Shown: positions 1 to 12,989 of the stretch, one piece after another
Numbering within the stretch: position 1 is the stretch's first letter
Layout: the number at the start of each line of letters is the position of its first letter
Assembly (NCBI RefSeq): GCF_964340395.1
Contig: NC_135565.1
Span: 18,479,709-18,517,208, forward strand
Length of the DNA: 37,500 nucleotides
Reading direction: 5' to 3'
Source: Glandiceps talaboti
Taxonomy: Eukaryota > Hemichordata > Enteropneusta > Spengelidae
Notes under the pieces: generated by a model
What the model was told of the DNA's origin: nothing
Databases searched by the model: none
The model's input: the letters and a program-made list of their open reading frames with translations, nothing else
Translations under genes and position numbers: made by a program

Positions 1-560
1 AGGAGACTTTGTCACTATGAGTCGCTAGACGAGTAAATCCAAAATAATAATAAAACAGTCAGTTAATGATCAAATAATGATAACATCGTCAAATACCATA
101 AAGTAAAATATTGATTAAATAACCACACAATAAAGATAAACCGTCTGTTAATGATAAAATAATGATAATATTATGAATTACTGTTGAAATAACGACTAAA
201 TAATGGTAAAATTGATATAATAGGGATTACATGGTAAAATAAAACAAAATCATATGTAAATGATTTCTAATTTGGTGGTGACCTCACCCCATAGGTAATA
301 GCATAGGTTTATATACTGAGCTGTGTTATGTATGCAAGTGTACGTGTGATATTATATGAACGTATACGACGTGTGCTTGTGAGCAAATGAAGAGTAGCTG
401 TAGGTGTTTTTATTTAGCTGGAAACACGATTTTCTGTTTAAATATAGTATACATTTTTTGTAATATGAACAATGTCAATTATATAAACTTACCCGCAAGG
501 GATAAGAAATAGAAAATAAATAGAACCGAACTACCAAAAGAGGGCCATATTACGTTAGCT
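1..560. other. AT-rich intergenic DNA at the left edge
   Basis: No coding exon is supported here. From about position 37 the sequence matches the start of the second cassette at about 8128 almost base for base, including runs of AAATAATGATAA-type sequence. The bases before 37 do not match, so the left breakpoint of the duplication lies close to 37. Any further P450 exons of the gene whose first exon lies at 568-783 would fall to the left of this window. Confidence 0.6.
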
Positions 561-567
561 TACTCAC

Positions 568-783
568 CAAGTGTAGATGGCCGTACAGCCAATGTCTTTG
601 TGGACTTGGAATAGCTGATAGTTCTCTCTCTCCTTGCCACCGTGATTGGAATAACTGGTGAATCAAGTATAGTATTCGTAGAAGTAATGTGGTCAGTAGG
701 GCTAGGAATATGAATTGGTAGCTGAACAAAGTGTTCAACTGTACAGGCAAAGAATGACCAACCGAACTGAGAAATGTAGACAT
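568..783 (-). CDS. Cytochrome P450 family 4-like, first coding exon (partial gene)
   Basis: Reading from the Met at 783, the frame gives a hydrophobic N-terminal anchor (about residues 20-38, FIFLALLTTLLLRILYLI) followed by a basic and polar stretch. It then has a proline-rich hinge and the segment PSPQRHWLYGHLHL. Microsomal CYP4 enzymes have this layout: a membrane anchor, a proline hinge, then a HW-x-x-GHL motif. A consensus donor (TTG|GTGAGT) ends the exon at 568 in phase 0. An in-frame Met ten codons upstream (813) is conserved in the second copy and could be the true start. CYP4 enzymes are ER-bound omega-hydroxylases of fatty acids and related lipids. The heme-binding Cys region and other catalytic exons are absent, and they may lie left of the window. 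Family assignment rests on the N-terminus only. Confidence 0.65.
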
Positions 784-904
784 GTTGTCAACTCTTCCAC
801 CCTTTGGTATCATACAATGAGATGTACATCTGACGCACTTTGTACCTAATACCTTACACTGGTTTTTGATCTCTTGCGTTGCCGCAGGGAATCGAACTTT
901 TCAA

Positions 905-918
905 AGGTTCAAAGTTCA
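905..918 (+). promoter_or_regulatory. DR1-type nuclear receptor site upstream of the P450 exon (copy 1)
   Basis: AGGTTCAAAGTTCA is two AGGTCA-like half-sites spaced by one base, the form bound by HNF4 and RXR/PPAR-type receptors. It lies about 90-135 bp upstream of the possible starts of the minus-strand P450 exon. The second cassette has a better match at the same place. This is a motif match only; there is no binding evidence. Confidence 0.35.
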
Positions 919-1122
919 CTTTGCAATTGGCATACCATGTTACAATGACGTTTCTATATGATATGACCTTTTTGATCTTATGGCAATACTAGTCGTCTTG
1001 TAAAATTGCTTGACTAGTCAAGCAATGGTTCGACTGTTTCGACTTTCTCCTGTTTATCGAAATAGCAGTTACATCTTATCAAAGACTGCTCCCTTGTGGT
1101 CAGTCTTTACAACTAGCGTAAC

Positions 1123-1372
<250 letters not shown>

Positions 1373-1552
1373 ATAATGATAAATACGAGGATAGATATCT
1401 TCCTATCTGACCTCCAAGTGACCATCAACTTAATATAAATCTTTATCGGCAAAGCGAATGATATAATTGTTTCCTCCACGACACAAACAAAAACAAGTAA
1501 CTGTTGTTGTTGCAATCGTACAAAATAGAGTTAAACATTTGCATTCATGCAT

Positions 1553-1623
1553 CCATCCATCCATCCATCCATCCATCCATCCATCCATGCATCAATGCAT
1601 CCATCCATCCATCCATCCATCCA
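1553..1623. repeat. (ATCC)n microsatellite
   Basis: Tetranucleotide ATCC/CATC runs are interrupted once by CATGCATCAATGCATC. Shorter or variant ATCC tracts occupy the same relative position in the other cassettes (9648-9675, about 24150-24215, 37175-37465). Confidence 0.95.
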
Positions 1624-1703
1624 AGATTCTAACGTCAATTATTGCGTTCACACTATGTATAAATCAAAACTATAAAACAATAACATAGTCTTATTTTTTC
1701 TAA

Positions 1704-1709
1704 TTTATT
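1704..1709 (-). terminator. Candidate polyadenylation signal of lectin gene A
   Basis: AATAAA on the minus strand, about 690 bp beyond the tail exon of gene A. The same hexamer sits in the matching context in copies 2 (9754-9759) and 3 (24293-24298). Because the surrounding sequence is duplicated, this conservation is only mildly informative. Confidence 0.3.
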
Positions 1710-1739
1710 TCAGGAATACTAACTCCTACAAAGTCAGAA

Positions 1740-2390
1740 GATTGAATTCCATAGATAGGTGCTACATCAATACCCTTTTGTAGATTAAGATAAAAAGATA
1801 AAATAACAGTCTTTATTTGATGGTTGCAGAGTATAGACGTCATGTCTTATTTGCCTCTAGCTTACTTTAATAGCAGTCATGTATACTGTTAAAATCATCT
1901 ACATCAACATGGTCCCAAAAGGATTCGTCACATTCCGGAACTGTGAACATAATGATAAAGAAATAATATTACCATAGAGTCAAATACATGTATCAATTAA
2001 TGGCGTTGGATATATAATACTAGAGACAGCTTGGAGTTTTAAATCTCAGGTAAAAGAGAATGATTTATCAGTGTTTTAAATATTTCCATGTATTTCTGAA
2101 AGTCAAAACAAATGTATTGATTCATAAGATAATTGCCAGTGGATCCAAATTGACAAGGATACTAAACGTTAAATTGTGCCTGAACATTTAGCTGAAAAGA
2201 TAACAGGTTGTTCTGCATATCTGTTGATTTTGATTTTAACACTAATGATATTCATCAATTCCGCAATATTTCAAAAAGTGTCTCGAATATCGTTTTGAGA
2301 GATAACATCTTAGAATAATTTGAATGCCTAATGTGTGGGTATTTCTGTCTTCAAGAGACACAATAAACATGATTGTGAAATATAAACATG
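1740..2390. other. 3' flank or last intron of gene A
   Basis: No coding exon is certain. A possible 23-nt terminal exon lies at 1997-2019 on the minus strand: acceptor GTCTCTAG, then a frame that closes with TAA. It has the right phase for the tail exon and is identical in copy 2. Coding evidence is too weak to annotate it as a CDS. Confidence 0.3.
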
Positions 2391-2404
2391 TTATTAAAGC
2401 TTAC

Positions 2405-2493
2405 GTATGTATTGACAGACGAAACCCTTTTCTCTGAAGGCACAGTATTCGTCATCCCACTTCCCCCACTTAGCTGGGTTGGTAGACCGATAC
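2405..2493 (-). CDS. Lectin A exon 5, CTLD tail
   Basis: Acceptor TTTGTCAACAG precedes the exon, and the split codon TG|G restores Trp162. It encodes KWGKWDDEYC and ends GFVCQY, the last two cysteines of the fold. A GTAAGC donor follows after exactly 89 nt. Genes B and C have the same exon length and the same donor position. Confidence 0.85.
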
Positions 2494-4182
2494 CTGTTGA
2501 CAAATAACAATATGACGTCACTTCAGAGACTAAAACCTAATTTTCATTAATATTGAAACAGATATAAGTAAAGGCACTAAAGCCTATGATTAAATTCTAA
2601 ATCTCAAAACCATCCTAAAAATGTTCTCTATTCTAGCACTCGTGTGGTAAATATGTAAATAAACAAGACATCTTAAACGATAATATGACAGTAAGCACAT
2701 GTAAAAGTATAAACACCATCAATAAAAAAACACTCTTTTAGCCTCATTTCATTCCCATTTCCTTTAACATGATAGTAAAAGTAATTTTATACCACTGACG
2801 AAAATCCTCAGAAACTATTCCAAATTCTAACACAAGCAAATGAACTAAGCAAGCAAACAAGGCATCTAGAACAAACTGTCGGCACGTTTATATGAAAAAG
2901 GAAACATACTCGTTCGCTGCTAATGTTCAAATTCCAATTTCCAGCATAGCCAAAATATGTATATTGAATACGATCAAACTTACCACAATTGAACACAATT
3001 TTGTCCGTTTTCATTTTTCTTGCGATTATCGTTTGGTTCACCAGCTGCCCAGTCTTCGAAATTGCCTAAACAATATCCGTTACACCATAGAAAGTTGTGC
3101 TGTGGGGGGTCATCCTTGTTCTCATATGGTCCATAGTCTTTCAGCCCAATCCAGAAACCTTTTTTCTGGATGCACCAATCCTCATGCAAGTTGTGGAGGG
3201 CGACTAAATCGTAAAGTGCGGCGCTCGTCATTGCATTATCCACTATTGCGAGAGAGCCTCCAAATAACATGTTTTCTCCAAGTTGTTCACAACGAGCTTT
3301 GGCGTCAGCTTGAAATTCACCATCCGGCTGTTGGCAGAAAATCTCGTATACTATGCAATTACAACCAAAGTCGAGCTTGCACATACCTACAAGGGATTCA
3401 GAGAGAAAATAATCAAACACAACATGTAGATCTATGGCATCCACACATTCCGAGTCTTTAAAAGTAGTTATTTGACCTGAAATACCACACCAAATATATT
3501 AGTTTGTATCAAATTTGATTTGTTTTGCTAAATTGAATCTACAACATGTAGGTCAATTAAATATGAGCCATTCATAGGGAAAATGGGAAAAATAACGATA
3601 TAATAATGAATACCAATTAATAGATAGTAAATAATGGGAAAATAAAGACATATGGAAGCTAGTTTAAATTTATCATGAACATGTGAGGCGATTCGAGCAA
3701 ATTAGTACACATGTGAAAAATACAGGTGAACTTATAAAACCGTCTTAACACACAGGGCTGAGATTAACAAACAAACAAAGACAAAATTCAGTAGTTCTGT
3801 AGAGAGGGGATGGCTTTATAGAATTCGGATGATTCTATTTTAAAAAGTGAAATTTCAAACACAGAAGCCCAAAAGTGGCAAGCACTACATTCACTAAGTA
3901 ATAGATAAGAAAATATAATACCAAATGTCAATAAATTAAATACAATCGATTGACCATACACACTCAAAGACCCACTACCTGAAAAATGGATTGTGATTAC
4001 ATGCATTGCAGGGAATTCTAGATAATTGATGCAATAGTAGTAAATGTTGATAGCATAGCATTGTATATAACATTGTATATAGCATTGTATATAATATTTA
4101 GACACTAACCGTTGTTGTACTGAATGACAGGGAAAAGAAAAAAAGAATATATTGACTTGTGTGAGTATTTAGACATACATAC

Positions 4183-4213
<31 letters not shown>

Positions 4214-4500
4214 CATACATACATGTACATACATACTATAACATACATACATACATACATACATACATACATACATACATACATACATACATACATACAT
4301 ACATCTGGTCTGGTTTAAAAATACTGGAAACATTTTTTGGGGAAAAACTACTTGCTGAAAACAAGTTATTTGTGTTATTCTAGATATACATCGTACAACT
4401 GCAATGATGATGAAACATTCAAACATACCGGATAGTTGTTACCCTCACCAGCTGCTACTCCCAAACCGCAAATGAAAACAAAGATAATTTTCAAATCCAT
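2405..4500 (-). CDS. Secreted C-type lectin A (spliced; CTLD protein)
   Basis: Coding exons on the minus strand are 4429-4500 (signal peptide), 4110-4119 (10-nt microexon), 2984-3386 (CTLD) and 2405-2493 (CTLD tail), with phases 0, 1, 2 and 1 in order. The product is about 191 residues plus a short unknown end. Residues 1 to about 18 (MDLKIIFVFICGLGVAAG) are a signal peptide. The CTLD shows FGGSLAIVDN (69-78), FWIGL (105-109), EPN (144-146) and WDD (174-176). The expected disulfide partners are present: C60 with C188, and C158 with C179. EPN usually goes with calcium-dependent mannose, GlcNAc or fucose binding, and WDD stands where WND is usual. Extra N-terminal cysteines (C30, C36, C38, C45) could make further disulfides. 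If the donor after the tail exon is not used, the frame ends RKL-stop at 2394. A role in innate immunity or mucus is plausible but inferred. Confidence 0.88.
2494..2983. other. Intron 4 of lectin A
   Basis: AT-rich intron between the CTLD and tail exons. The copy-2 counterpart is much longer because an (AT)n tract has grown beside its donor. I see nothing else in it. Confidence 0.7.
2984..3386 (-). CDS. Lectin A exon 4, CTLD body
   Basis: The 403-nt exon lies between acceptor CCCTTGTAG and donor TTGTG|GTAAGT. It carries the CTLD from the N-terminal cysteine cluster to the NCVQL strand. It has one codon more than gene B (LGNFED against LDFED). Differences from B cluster in one 20-residue stretch, residues 78-97. 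Confidence 0.9.
3387..4109. other. Intron 3 of lectin A
   Basis: No coding content is recognised. Near its 5' end, three short tandem copies of an imperfect CATTGTATATAA-type unit sit at about 4058-4095. Confidence 0.6.
4110..4119 (-). CDS. Lectin A exon 3, 10-nt microexon
   Basis: Acceptor CTGTCATTCAG, exon TACAACAACG, donor GTTAGT. It encodes Tyr-Asn-Asn plus the first base of Gly28 and bridges phase 0 to phase 1, which the flanking exons require. Gene B has a 10-nt exon in the same place with equivalent splice sites. Confidence 0.75.
4172..4302. repeat. (ACAT)n microsatellite in intron 2 of lectin A
   Basis: About 30 ACAT units with two interruptions, lying about 50 bp upstream of the microexon acceptor on the transcribed strand. 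At the same place copy 2 has ACAT, ACAG and CGCA blocks, and copy 3 has a shorter ACAT tract. Confidence 0.95.
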
Positions 4501-4510
4501 AATTGGTGAT
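4429..4510 (-). CDS. Lectin A exon 2, start codon and signal peptide
   Basis: The acceptor is a pyrimidine-rich tract ending CCTCCTAAAG. Ten untranslated bases (ATCACCAATT) precede the ATG at 4500. The exon encodes 24 residues to NNYP and ends at donor CCG|GTATGT. The ATCACMAA leader right after the acceptor is shared with genes B and C, which supports the acceptor. Confidence 0.85.
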
Positions 4511-4652
4511 CTTTAGGAGGAAAAAAGCAATGCAATTGGTTAAATCCGGGAATCGGTGGCTATGGTAGTCCTTCATCATTATGAATCGATGAAAAAAATA
4601 TACATACATATACATACTTTACTCAAACTTGTCGAATTAAAGTCAGTCAATC

Positions 4653-4654
<2 letters not shown>

Positions 4655-4683
<29 letters not shown>

Positions 4684-4848
4684 CATACATACATACATAC
4701 ATACACACACACACATACACACACACACACACACACACATCCATCCATCCATACATACATCCATACATACATACATACATACATACATCCATACATACAT
4801 CCATACATACATACATACATACATACATCCATACATACATACATACAT

Positions 4849-4896
<48 letters not shown>

Positions 4897-5008
4897 CCAT
4901 CCATCCATACATACATCCATACATACATACATACATACATACATCCATACATACATCCATACATACATACATCCATACATACATCCATACATACATACAT
5001 ACATACAT

Positions 5009-5045
<37 letters not shown>

Positions 5046-5096
5046 TACATACATACATACATACATACATACATACATACATACATACACACACAT

Positions 5097-5127
<31 letters not shown>

Positions 5128-5164
5128 TACATACATACATACATACATACATACATACATACAT
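4655..5164. repeat. Compound (ACAT)n/(AC)n/(ATCC)n microsatellite in intron 1 of lectin A
   Basis: About 510 bp of ACAT interleaved with AC runs and CATC triplets. A block of AC run, CATCCATCCATC and ACATCCATAC units appears twice (about 4685-4860 and 4862-5040), so part of the tract was itself duplicated. Long open frames here are repeat translations, not genes. Confidence 0.96.
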
Positions 5165-5169
5165 ACTTT

Positions 5170-5738
5170 ACTCGAACTTGTCGTCAATCTTATGAAACCA
5201 GTCCATTTGTGTTTGTAGTAACATAATGTTTATACAGATATTTTTATCGTTTACTTGAACAGCGTTCCCGAACTTCCAACGACGAATGCAAACATTGTGT
5301 TATAATGTTTCAGGATAAACAACACAAAAGAAATAGTGTTTTAGGTTCGAAGGTACGCTATTTTTGAACAGGCTACGTTAATATTTGGTGACATCAATTT
5401 GTTGGCTCAAGACAGAATGTACCACTGCTACATTTTTGATAGCGAATAATTTAAAACGGAACATCAGAAACAATTCAAGTTGGTTTCATTTCGCATGTGG
5501 AGACGTTTGTAGGGATAAATGCACGAGGAAAAACGGTGTTCGTATTAGCTACGTTTGGAAGTATAATCACACGATTGTGAATTAACCAAGCAACTAGTTG
5601 ACACTGAAGCGAATTTTTATTCAAACGTTCAGCCACAGAATTAAAAACACATGGAAGTACGGGTCAGGATTTGTAAAAAAAAAAAAAAAAAAAAAACAGT
5701 TCCAAAATCAGTAAATGTACATAAAGTTGTGTACTTAC
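5170..5738. other. Rest of intron 1 of lectin A
   Basis: No coding signal is seen. A run of 22 A's lies at about 5676-5697. Stretches match copies 2 (about 13570-13940) and 3 (about 28850-29300). A 66-codon open frame at 5385-5585 is broken in those copies and is not supported. Confidence 0.6.
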
Positions 5739-5820
5739 CGCGTTGTAGATTCGGTTAATCTTCGTGGAGAAAGTCTGCATCGGTTGTAGAATTTGGTGGA
5801 GAGATGCCACATATATTGAC
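5739..5820 (-). other. Noncoding first exon of lectin A
   Basis: The donor GCG|GTAAGTAC at 5738/5739 is conserved in all three cassettes (13950 and 29312), with matching exon sequence upstream of it. It could splice to the conserved acceptor 10 nt before the ATG. The 5' end is a guess, placed about 30 nt after a TATAAAT box. An ATG at 5780 opens a short upstream frame. Confidence 0.5.
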
Positions 5821-5848
5821 AATATCTACCAGGGGGTGCTAATCTTGG

Positions 5849-5855
5849 ATTTATA
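5849..5855 (-). promoter_or_regulatory. Candidate TATA box of lectin A
   Basis: TATAAAT on the minus strand, just upstream of the presumed noncoding exon. Copy 2 reads TATGAAT at this place and copy 3 is rearranged, so the box is not conserved. Confidence 0.3.
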
Positions 5856-5959
5856 AGACGTTTCATATTAAAGTAAATCCCATAGAAAGTTATTTTCTTC
5901 TAGTATGGTACGGACCTTTACCTCAGATTAGTGTAACACCCCTGTTTTTATTTCTCTTT

Positions 5960-6330
5960 TGTTTGCAGACTATTCATTTTCAGCTGATGTGGTTAATCGC
6001 CGTAAGTCCATATGGTATGTATCTTACCAATCATTTGACTTTGCCGTTGATTGTTCACTTCTTACAATTCATCAATACGATAATCCGTACCATCCGTACA
6101 ACTAAAGAAAGTCTATTCAATGCCTTGGGATAAATATTCATCATTTTTCACGTATTCTTTAAAATCTATTGCATCAGATATGGAACTTTCGATTGTAATT
6201 CCGACAAAGGGGTGAGAACCCTCACAACATTAGGAGTCAGACCAATGGCTCGTTTTTGCCCTGTTTACAGTCTATGTAAATTATATCTTTCCAACTGGAT
6301 GTCGACATCCTGAGCAATACAACATAAATC
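5960..6330 (+). pseudogene. Degenerate multi-copy element, copy 1 of 6
   Basis: After a tract ending TTTGTTTGCAG, the sequence encodes traces of YSFSADV, an IRTIRTTKESLF-like segment and a hydrophobic stretch, ending at a stop after NWMSTS. The frame is broken here by indels. Relatives lie at 14178, 18640, 19690, 29545 and 32400, three on each strand. The pattern of a preserved reading across copies suggests an old coding exon with one membrane-like segment. I do not recognise the parent gene. Confidence 0.4.
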
Positions 6331-7019
6331 CTACTTCAACCTATGGGATTGGTTTTTGGGCTAAATCGTCAATAGGATTGCCACCATACAAGTTACGTCG
6401 TAGCTTGAGAGGCATGCTCCTATAAAGCAGACACGTAAATATCATAATGTGATAGCCGTACAACTAAAGATATCGATGTTCTGTTCACACACTTTGCATT
6501 TTTTTAAGGACATATACATTCTAGTTACTATATACATATGTATGGAATCTTGCATAATTTTACATTCAAAGCTACACAATTAATACTCACATACAAAGCT
6601 GTCAAACTGCTATCTAAATGGACAGCCTATTCATTTTGGTTTAAGCCCCAAAATTCCAGAGCTTATAACGAAGTGAAAAACAAACAATACAATGGTGTCA
6701 AAATTCACCAAATGTAAACTGAAAGCCATCCGTATACGGAATGGCCAATAATGTATTTTCATTGTCGTTCCTACACACATTGTCTAAATGCAAAATTCGG
6801 CAATGCCATATCGAATGTATCCCTTAACTGGCAAATATCGTCACCATGTAAATGACTTGTTAGAATTAAAACTACGTCAACAGGTAACACAGGGCACATA
6901 CTCTTTCTTGAAGCCAACATATATACCAACTTAAACCACTTTGAATCGTATATTCTTAACATAGTACCAAATTACCAATGTAATTCATGTAACCAATGGC
7001 TCATTAACGTTAACAATTA
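6331..7019. other. Cassette DNA partly unique to copy 1
   Basis: Up to about 6450 it matches copy 2 (about 14655). From there to about 7019 I find no counterpart. A 63-codon minus-strand frame at 6771-6962 has no recognisable domain. Confidence 0.5.
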
Positions 7020-8029
<1,010 letters not shown>

Positions 8030-8129
8030 AACTATGTTTGCAGATTGAAAGAAATATACATGATACTGAGATGATTATATTGCATGATTTAATTTTGCAT
8101 GGGAATCAAAGTGTGTTTTTCGTGATTTA

Positions 8130-8660
8130 TCCAAAATAATAATAAAAGTCAGTTAATGATCAAATAATGATAACATCGTCAAATACCATAAAGTAACATA
8201 TTGATTTAATAACCACACAATAAGGATAAAACCGTCAGTTAATGATCAAATGATGATAATATTATTGAATTACTGTTGACATAACGACTAAATAATGTTA
8301 AATTGATATAATAGGGATTACATGATAAAATAAAACAAAATCATATGTAATTGATTTCTAATTTGGTGGTGATCTCACCCCATGAGGTAATAGCATAGGT
8401 TTATATACTGAGTTGTGTTTTGTATGCAAGTGTACGTGTATATGATATTATATGAACGTATACGACGTGTGCTTGTGAGCAAATGAAGAGTAGCTGCAGG
8501 TGTTTTTATTTAGCTGGAAACACGATTTTCTGTTTAAATATAGTACACAGTTTTTTGTAATATGAACAATGTCAATTATATAAACTTACCGCAATTGATA
8601 TGAGATTGGAGCTAAATAGAAATCTCCGAATTACCAAAAACGGCCATGCTACGTTAACTT
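8130..8660. other. AT-rich cassette start, copy 2
   Basis: Near-identical counterpart of 37-560. On the minus strand this is where exon 2 of the adjacent P450 fragment would be expected, and nothing P450-like is readable. Confidence 0.6.
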
Positions 8661-8666
8661 ACTCAC

Positions 8667-8882
8667 CAAGTGTAGATGGCCGTACAGCCAATGTCTTTGT
8701 GGACTTGGAATAGCTGATAGTTCTCTCTCTCCTTGCCACCGTGATTGGAATAACTGGTAAATCAAGTATAGTATTCGTAGAAGTAATGTGGTCAGTAGGG
8801 CTAGGAATATGAATTGGTAGGTGAACAAAGTGTTCAACTGTACAGACAAAGAATGGCCAACCGAACTGAGAAATGTAGACAT
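8667..8882 (-). pseudogene. CYP4-like first exon, orphan duplicate
   Basis: Same length (216 nt from Met-Ser-Thr-Phe), frame and TTG|GTGAGT donor as 568-783, with only a few residue changes (for example LPVQ to LSVQ and YLIH to YLIY). The frame is open. However, the next 8 kb in the direction of transcription holds lectin cassette 1 and no P450 exon, so this copy cannot make a P450 unless it splices across a whole cassette. The upstream Met at 8912 is also kept. Confidence 0.6.
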
Positions 8883-9002
8883 ATTGTCAACTCTTCCACC
8901 CTTCGGTATCATACAACGGGATGTACATCTGACGCCTTGTACCTAATACCTAATACACTGGTTTTAATTTCTTCCGTTGCCGCAGGGAATCGAACTTTTC
9001 AA

Positions 9003-9016
9003 AGGTTCAAAGGTCA
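9003..9016 (+). promoter_or_regulatory. DR1-type nuclear receptor site (copy 2)
   Basis: AGGTTCAAAGGTCA is a near-ideal DR1, one base closer to consensus than the copy-1 site. It lies about 90-135 bp upstream of the possible starts of the duplicated P450 exon. Confidence 0.4.
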
Positions 9017-9235
9017 CTTTGCAATTGGACAGTCATGTTACAATGACGTTTCTATATAATATGACCTTTTTTGACCTTTAATGACAATACTAGTCCTCTT
9101 GTAAAATTGCTTGAGTAGTCAATCAATGGATCGCCAGTTTCCACTTTCTCCTATCTATCGAAATAGGAGTGACATTCTTATCAAAGACTGCTCCGTTGTG
9201 GTCCTTGTCTAGTGAGTCTTTACAACTGCCTTAAC

Positions 9236-9440
<205 letters not shown>

Positions 9441-9647
9441 TCGTGACAAATGCGAGATAGATATCTTCCTAATTGACCTTCTAGTGACCATCAACTTAAT
9501 ATAAAGTTTTATCAGCAAAGCGAATGATATAATTATTTCCTCCACAAAACGAAAAAACCAAGTAACTGTACAAAACTGTAGAAAACACATACTGTAGAAG
9601 CCTTCAATTGTTGCAATCATTCAAAAAAAGTTAAATATTTGCATCCA

Positions 9648-9675
9648 TGCATCCATCCATCCATCCATCCATCCA
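9648..9675. repeat. Short (ATCC)n microsatellite
   Basis: About seven units, at the same relative position as 1553-1623. Confidence 0.9.
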
Positions 9676-9679
9676 CTTG

Positions 9680-10017
9680 GCGATTATTGCATTCACACTA
9701 TGTATAAATCACTATAAACTATAAAACATAATAATATATTCTTATTTTTCTATTTTATTTCAGGAATACTAACAGAAACAGAAGTTTGAATTCCATAGAT
9801 AGGTGCTACATCAATACACTTTTGTAGATTAAGAGGGAAAGATAAGACAGCAGTCTTCATTTGATGGTTGCAGGGTATAGACGTCAGGTTTTAGTTGCGA
9901 TTAGTTATGTCGCAGTCAAGTATACCGCCAATACTCAGTCCAGATTCATGGTCCCAAAACTCGTCAAGACACTCCGGAACTGTAAACATAATGATAAGGA
10001 AATAATAATACCACAAA

Positions 10018-10020
<3 letters not shown>
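9680..10020. other. 3' flank of lectin B
   Basis: Matches 1630-1980. It includes AATAAA on the minus strand at 9754-9759, a candidate polyadenylation signal. No exon is recognised. Confidence 0.45.

Positions 10021-10098
<78 letters not shown>
10021..10098. repeat. (AT)n microsatellite
   Basis: 39 AT units lie just 3' (minus strand) of the possible terminal exon of gene B at 10102-10124. They are absent at the matching site of copy 1. Confidence 0.97.
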
Positions 10099-10100
<2 letters not shown>

Positions 10101-10508
10101 ATTAATGGCGTTGGATATATAATACTAGAGACAGCTTGGAGTTTAAATCTCAGGTAAAAGAGAATCATTTATCTGTTTTATTTAAATATTTCCATGTATT
10201 TCTGAAAGTCAAAACAAATGTATTGATTCATAAGATAATTGCCAGTGGATTTAAATGGACAAGGATACTAAACGTTAAATTGTGGCTGAACATTAGCTGA
10301 AAAGATAACACACATATCAGCTGATATTGATTTTTAACACTAGTGATATTCGTCTCATTTTACAATTCCGCAATATTTAATATGTGTCGAATATCGTTTT
10401 GAGAGATAGCAACTTAGAATCATTTGAATGGCTAATGAGTTAGTATTTCTGTCGTAAATGGACATAACAAACATGATTTCGAAAGATAGAAATGTTAATA
10501 AAGCTTAC

Positions 10509-12779
<2,271 letters not shown>

Positions 12780-12880
12780 GGTTGTCGTCTTTGTGATCTT
12801 AAGGTGGAAAAACAACAATATAATTTTTTATAATCCAGGAATCGGTCGCTATGGTAGTCCTTCATGGAATCGTAGCATGC

Positions 12881-12937
12881 ACATACATACATACATACAT
12901 ACATACATACATACATACATACATACATGCATACATA
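12881..12937. repeat. (ACAT)n microsatellite in intron 1 of lectin B
   Basis: About 14 units, the short counterpart of 4655-5164 and 28141-28590. Confidence 0.93.
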
Positions 12938-12989
12938 CTGTATTCAATTAAAGTCAGTCCGTCTTTTAAAACGCATTACTGCATTATTA

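Noticed and set aside
860-905. tRNA-like B box (AGTTCGATTCC on the minus strand) upstream of the P450 exon
   Set aside because: The arms around TTCGATT do not pair as a T-stem, and no A box or acceptor stem fits. It is probably chance or an old scrap.
2892-3461. 189-codon plus-strand frame over the lectin A CTLD exon
   Set aside because: It is the antisense shadow of the CTLD exon. The minus-strand reading carries the CTLD motifs and splice sites.
4556-5218. Long open frames of Tyr-Ile-His-Thr or Cys-Met-Tyr-Val repeats
   Set aside because: They are translations of (ACAT)n. All strands and frames stay open because the motif lacks stops. Similar frames at 28121-28735, 17218-17590, 33165-33774 and 23590-24128 are rejected for the same reason.
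6771-6962. 63-codon minus-strand frame
   Set aside because: No domain was recognised and no copy exists in the other cassettes to test it.
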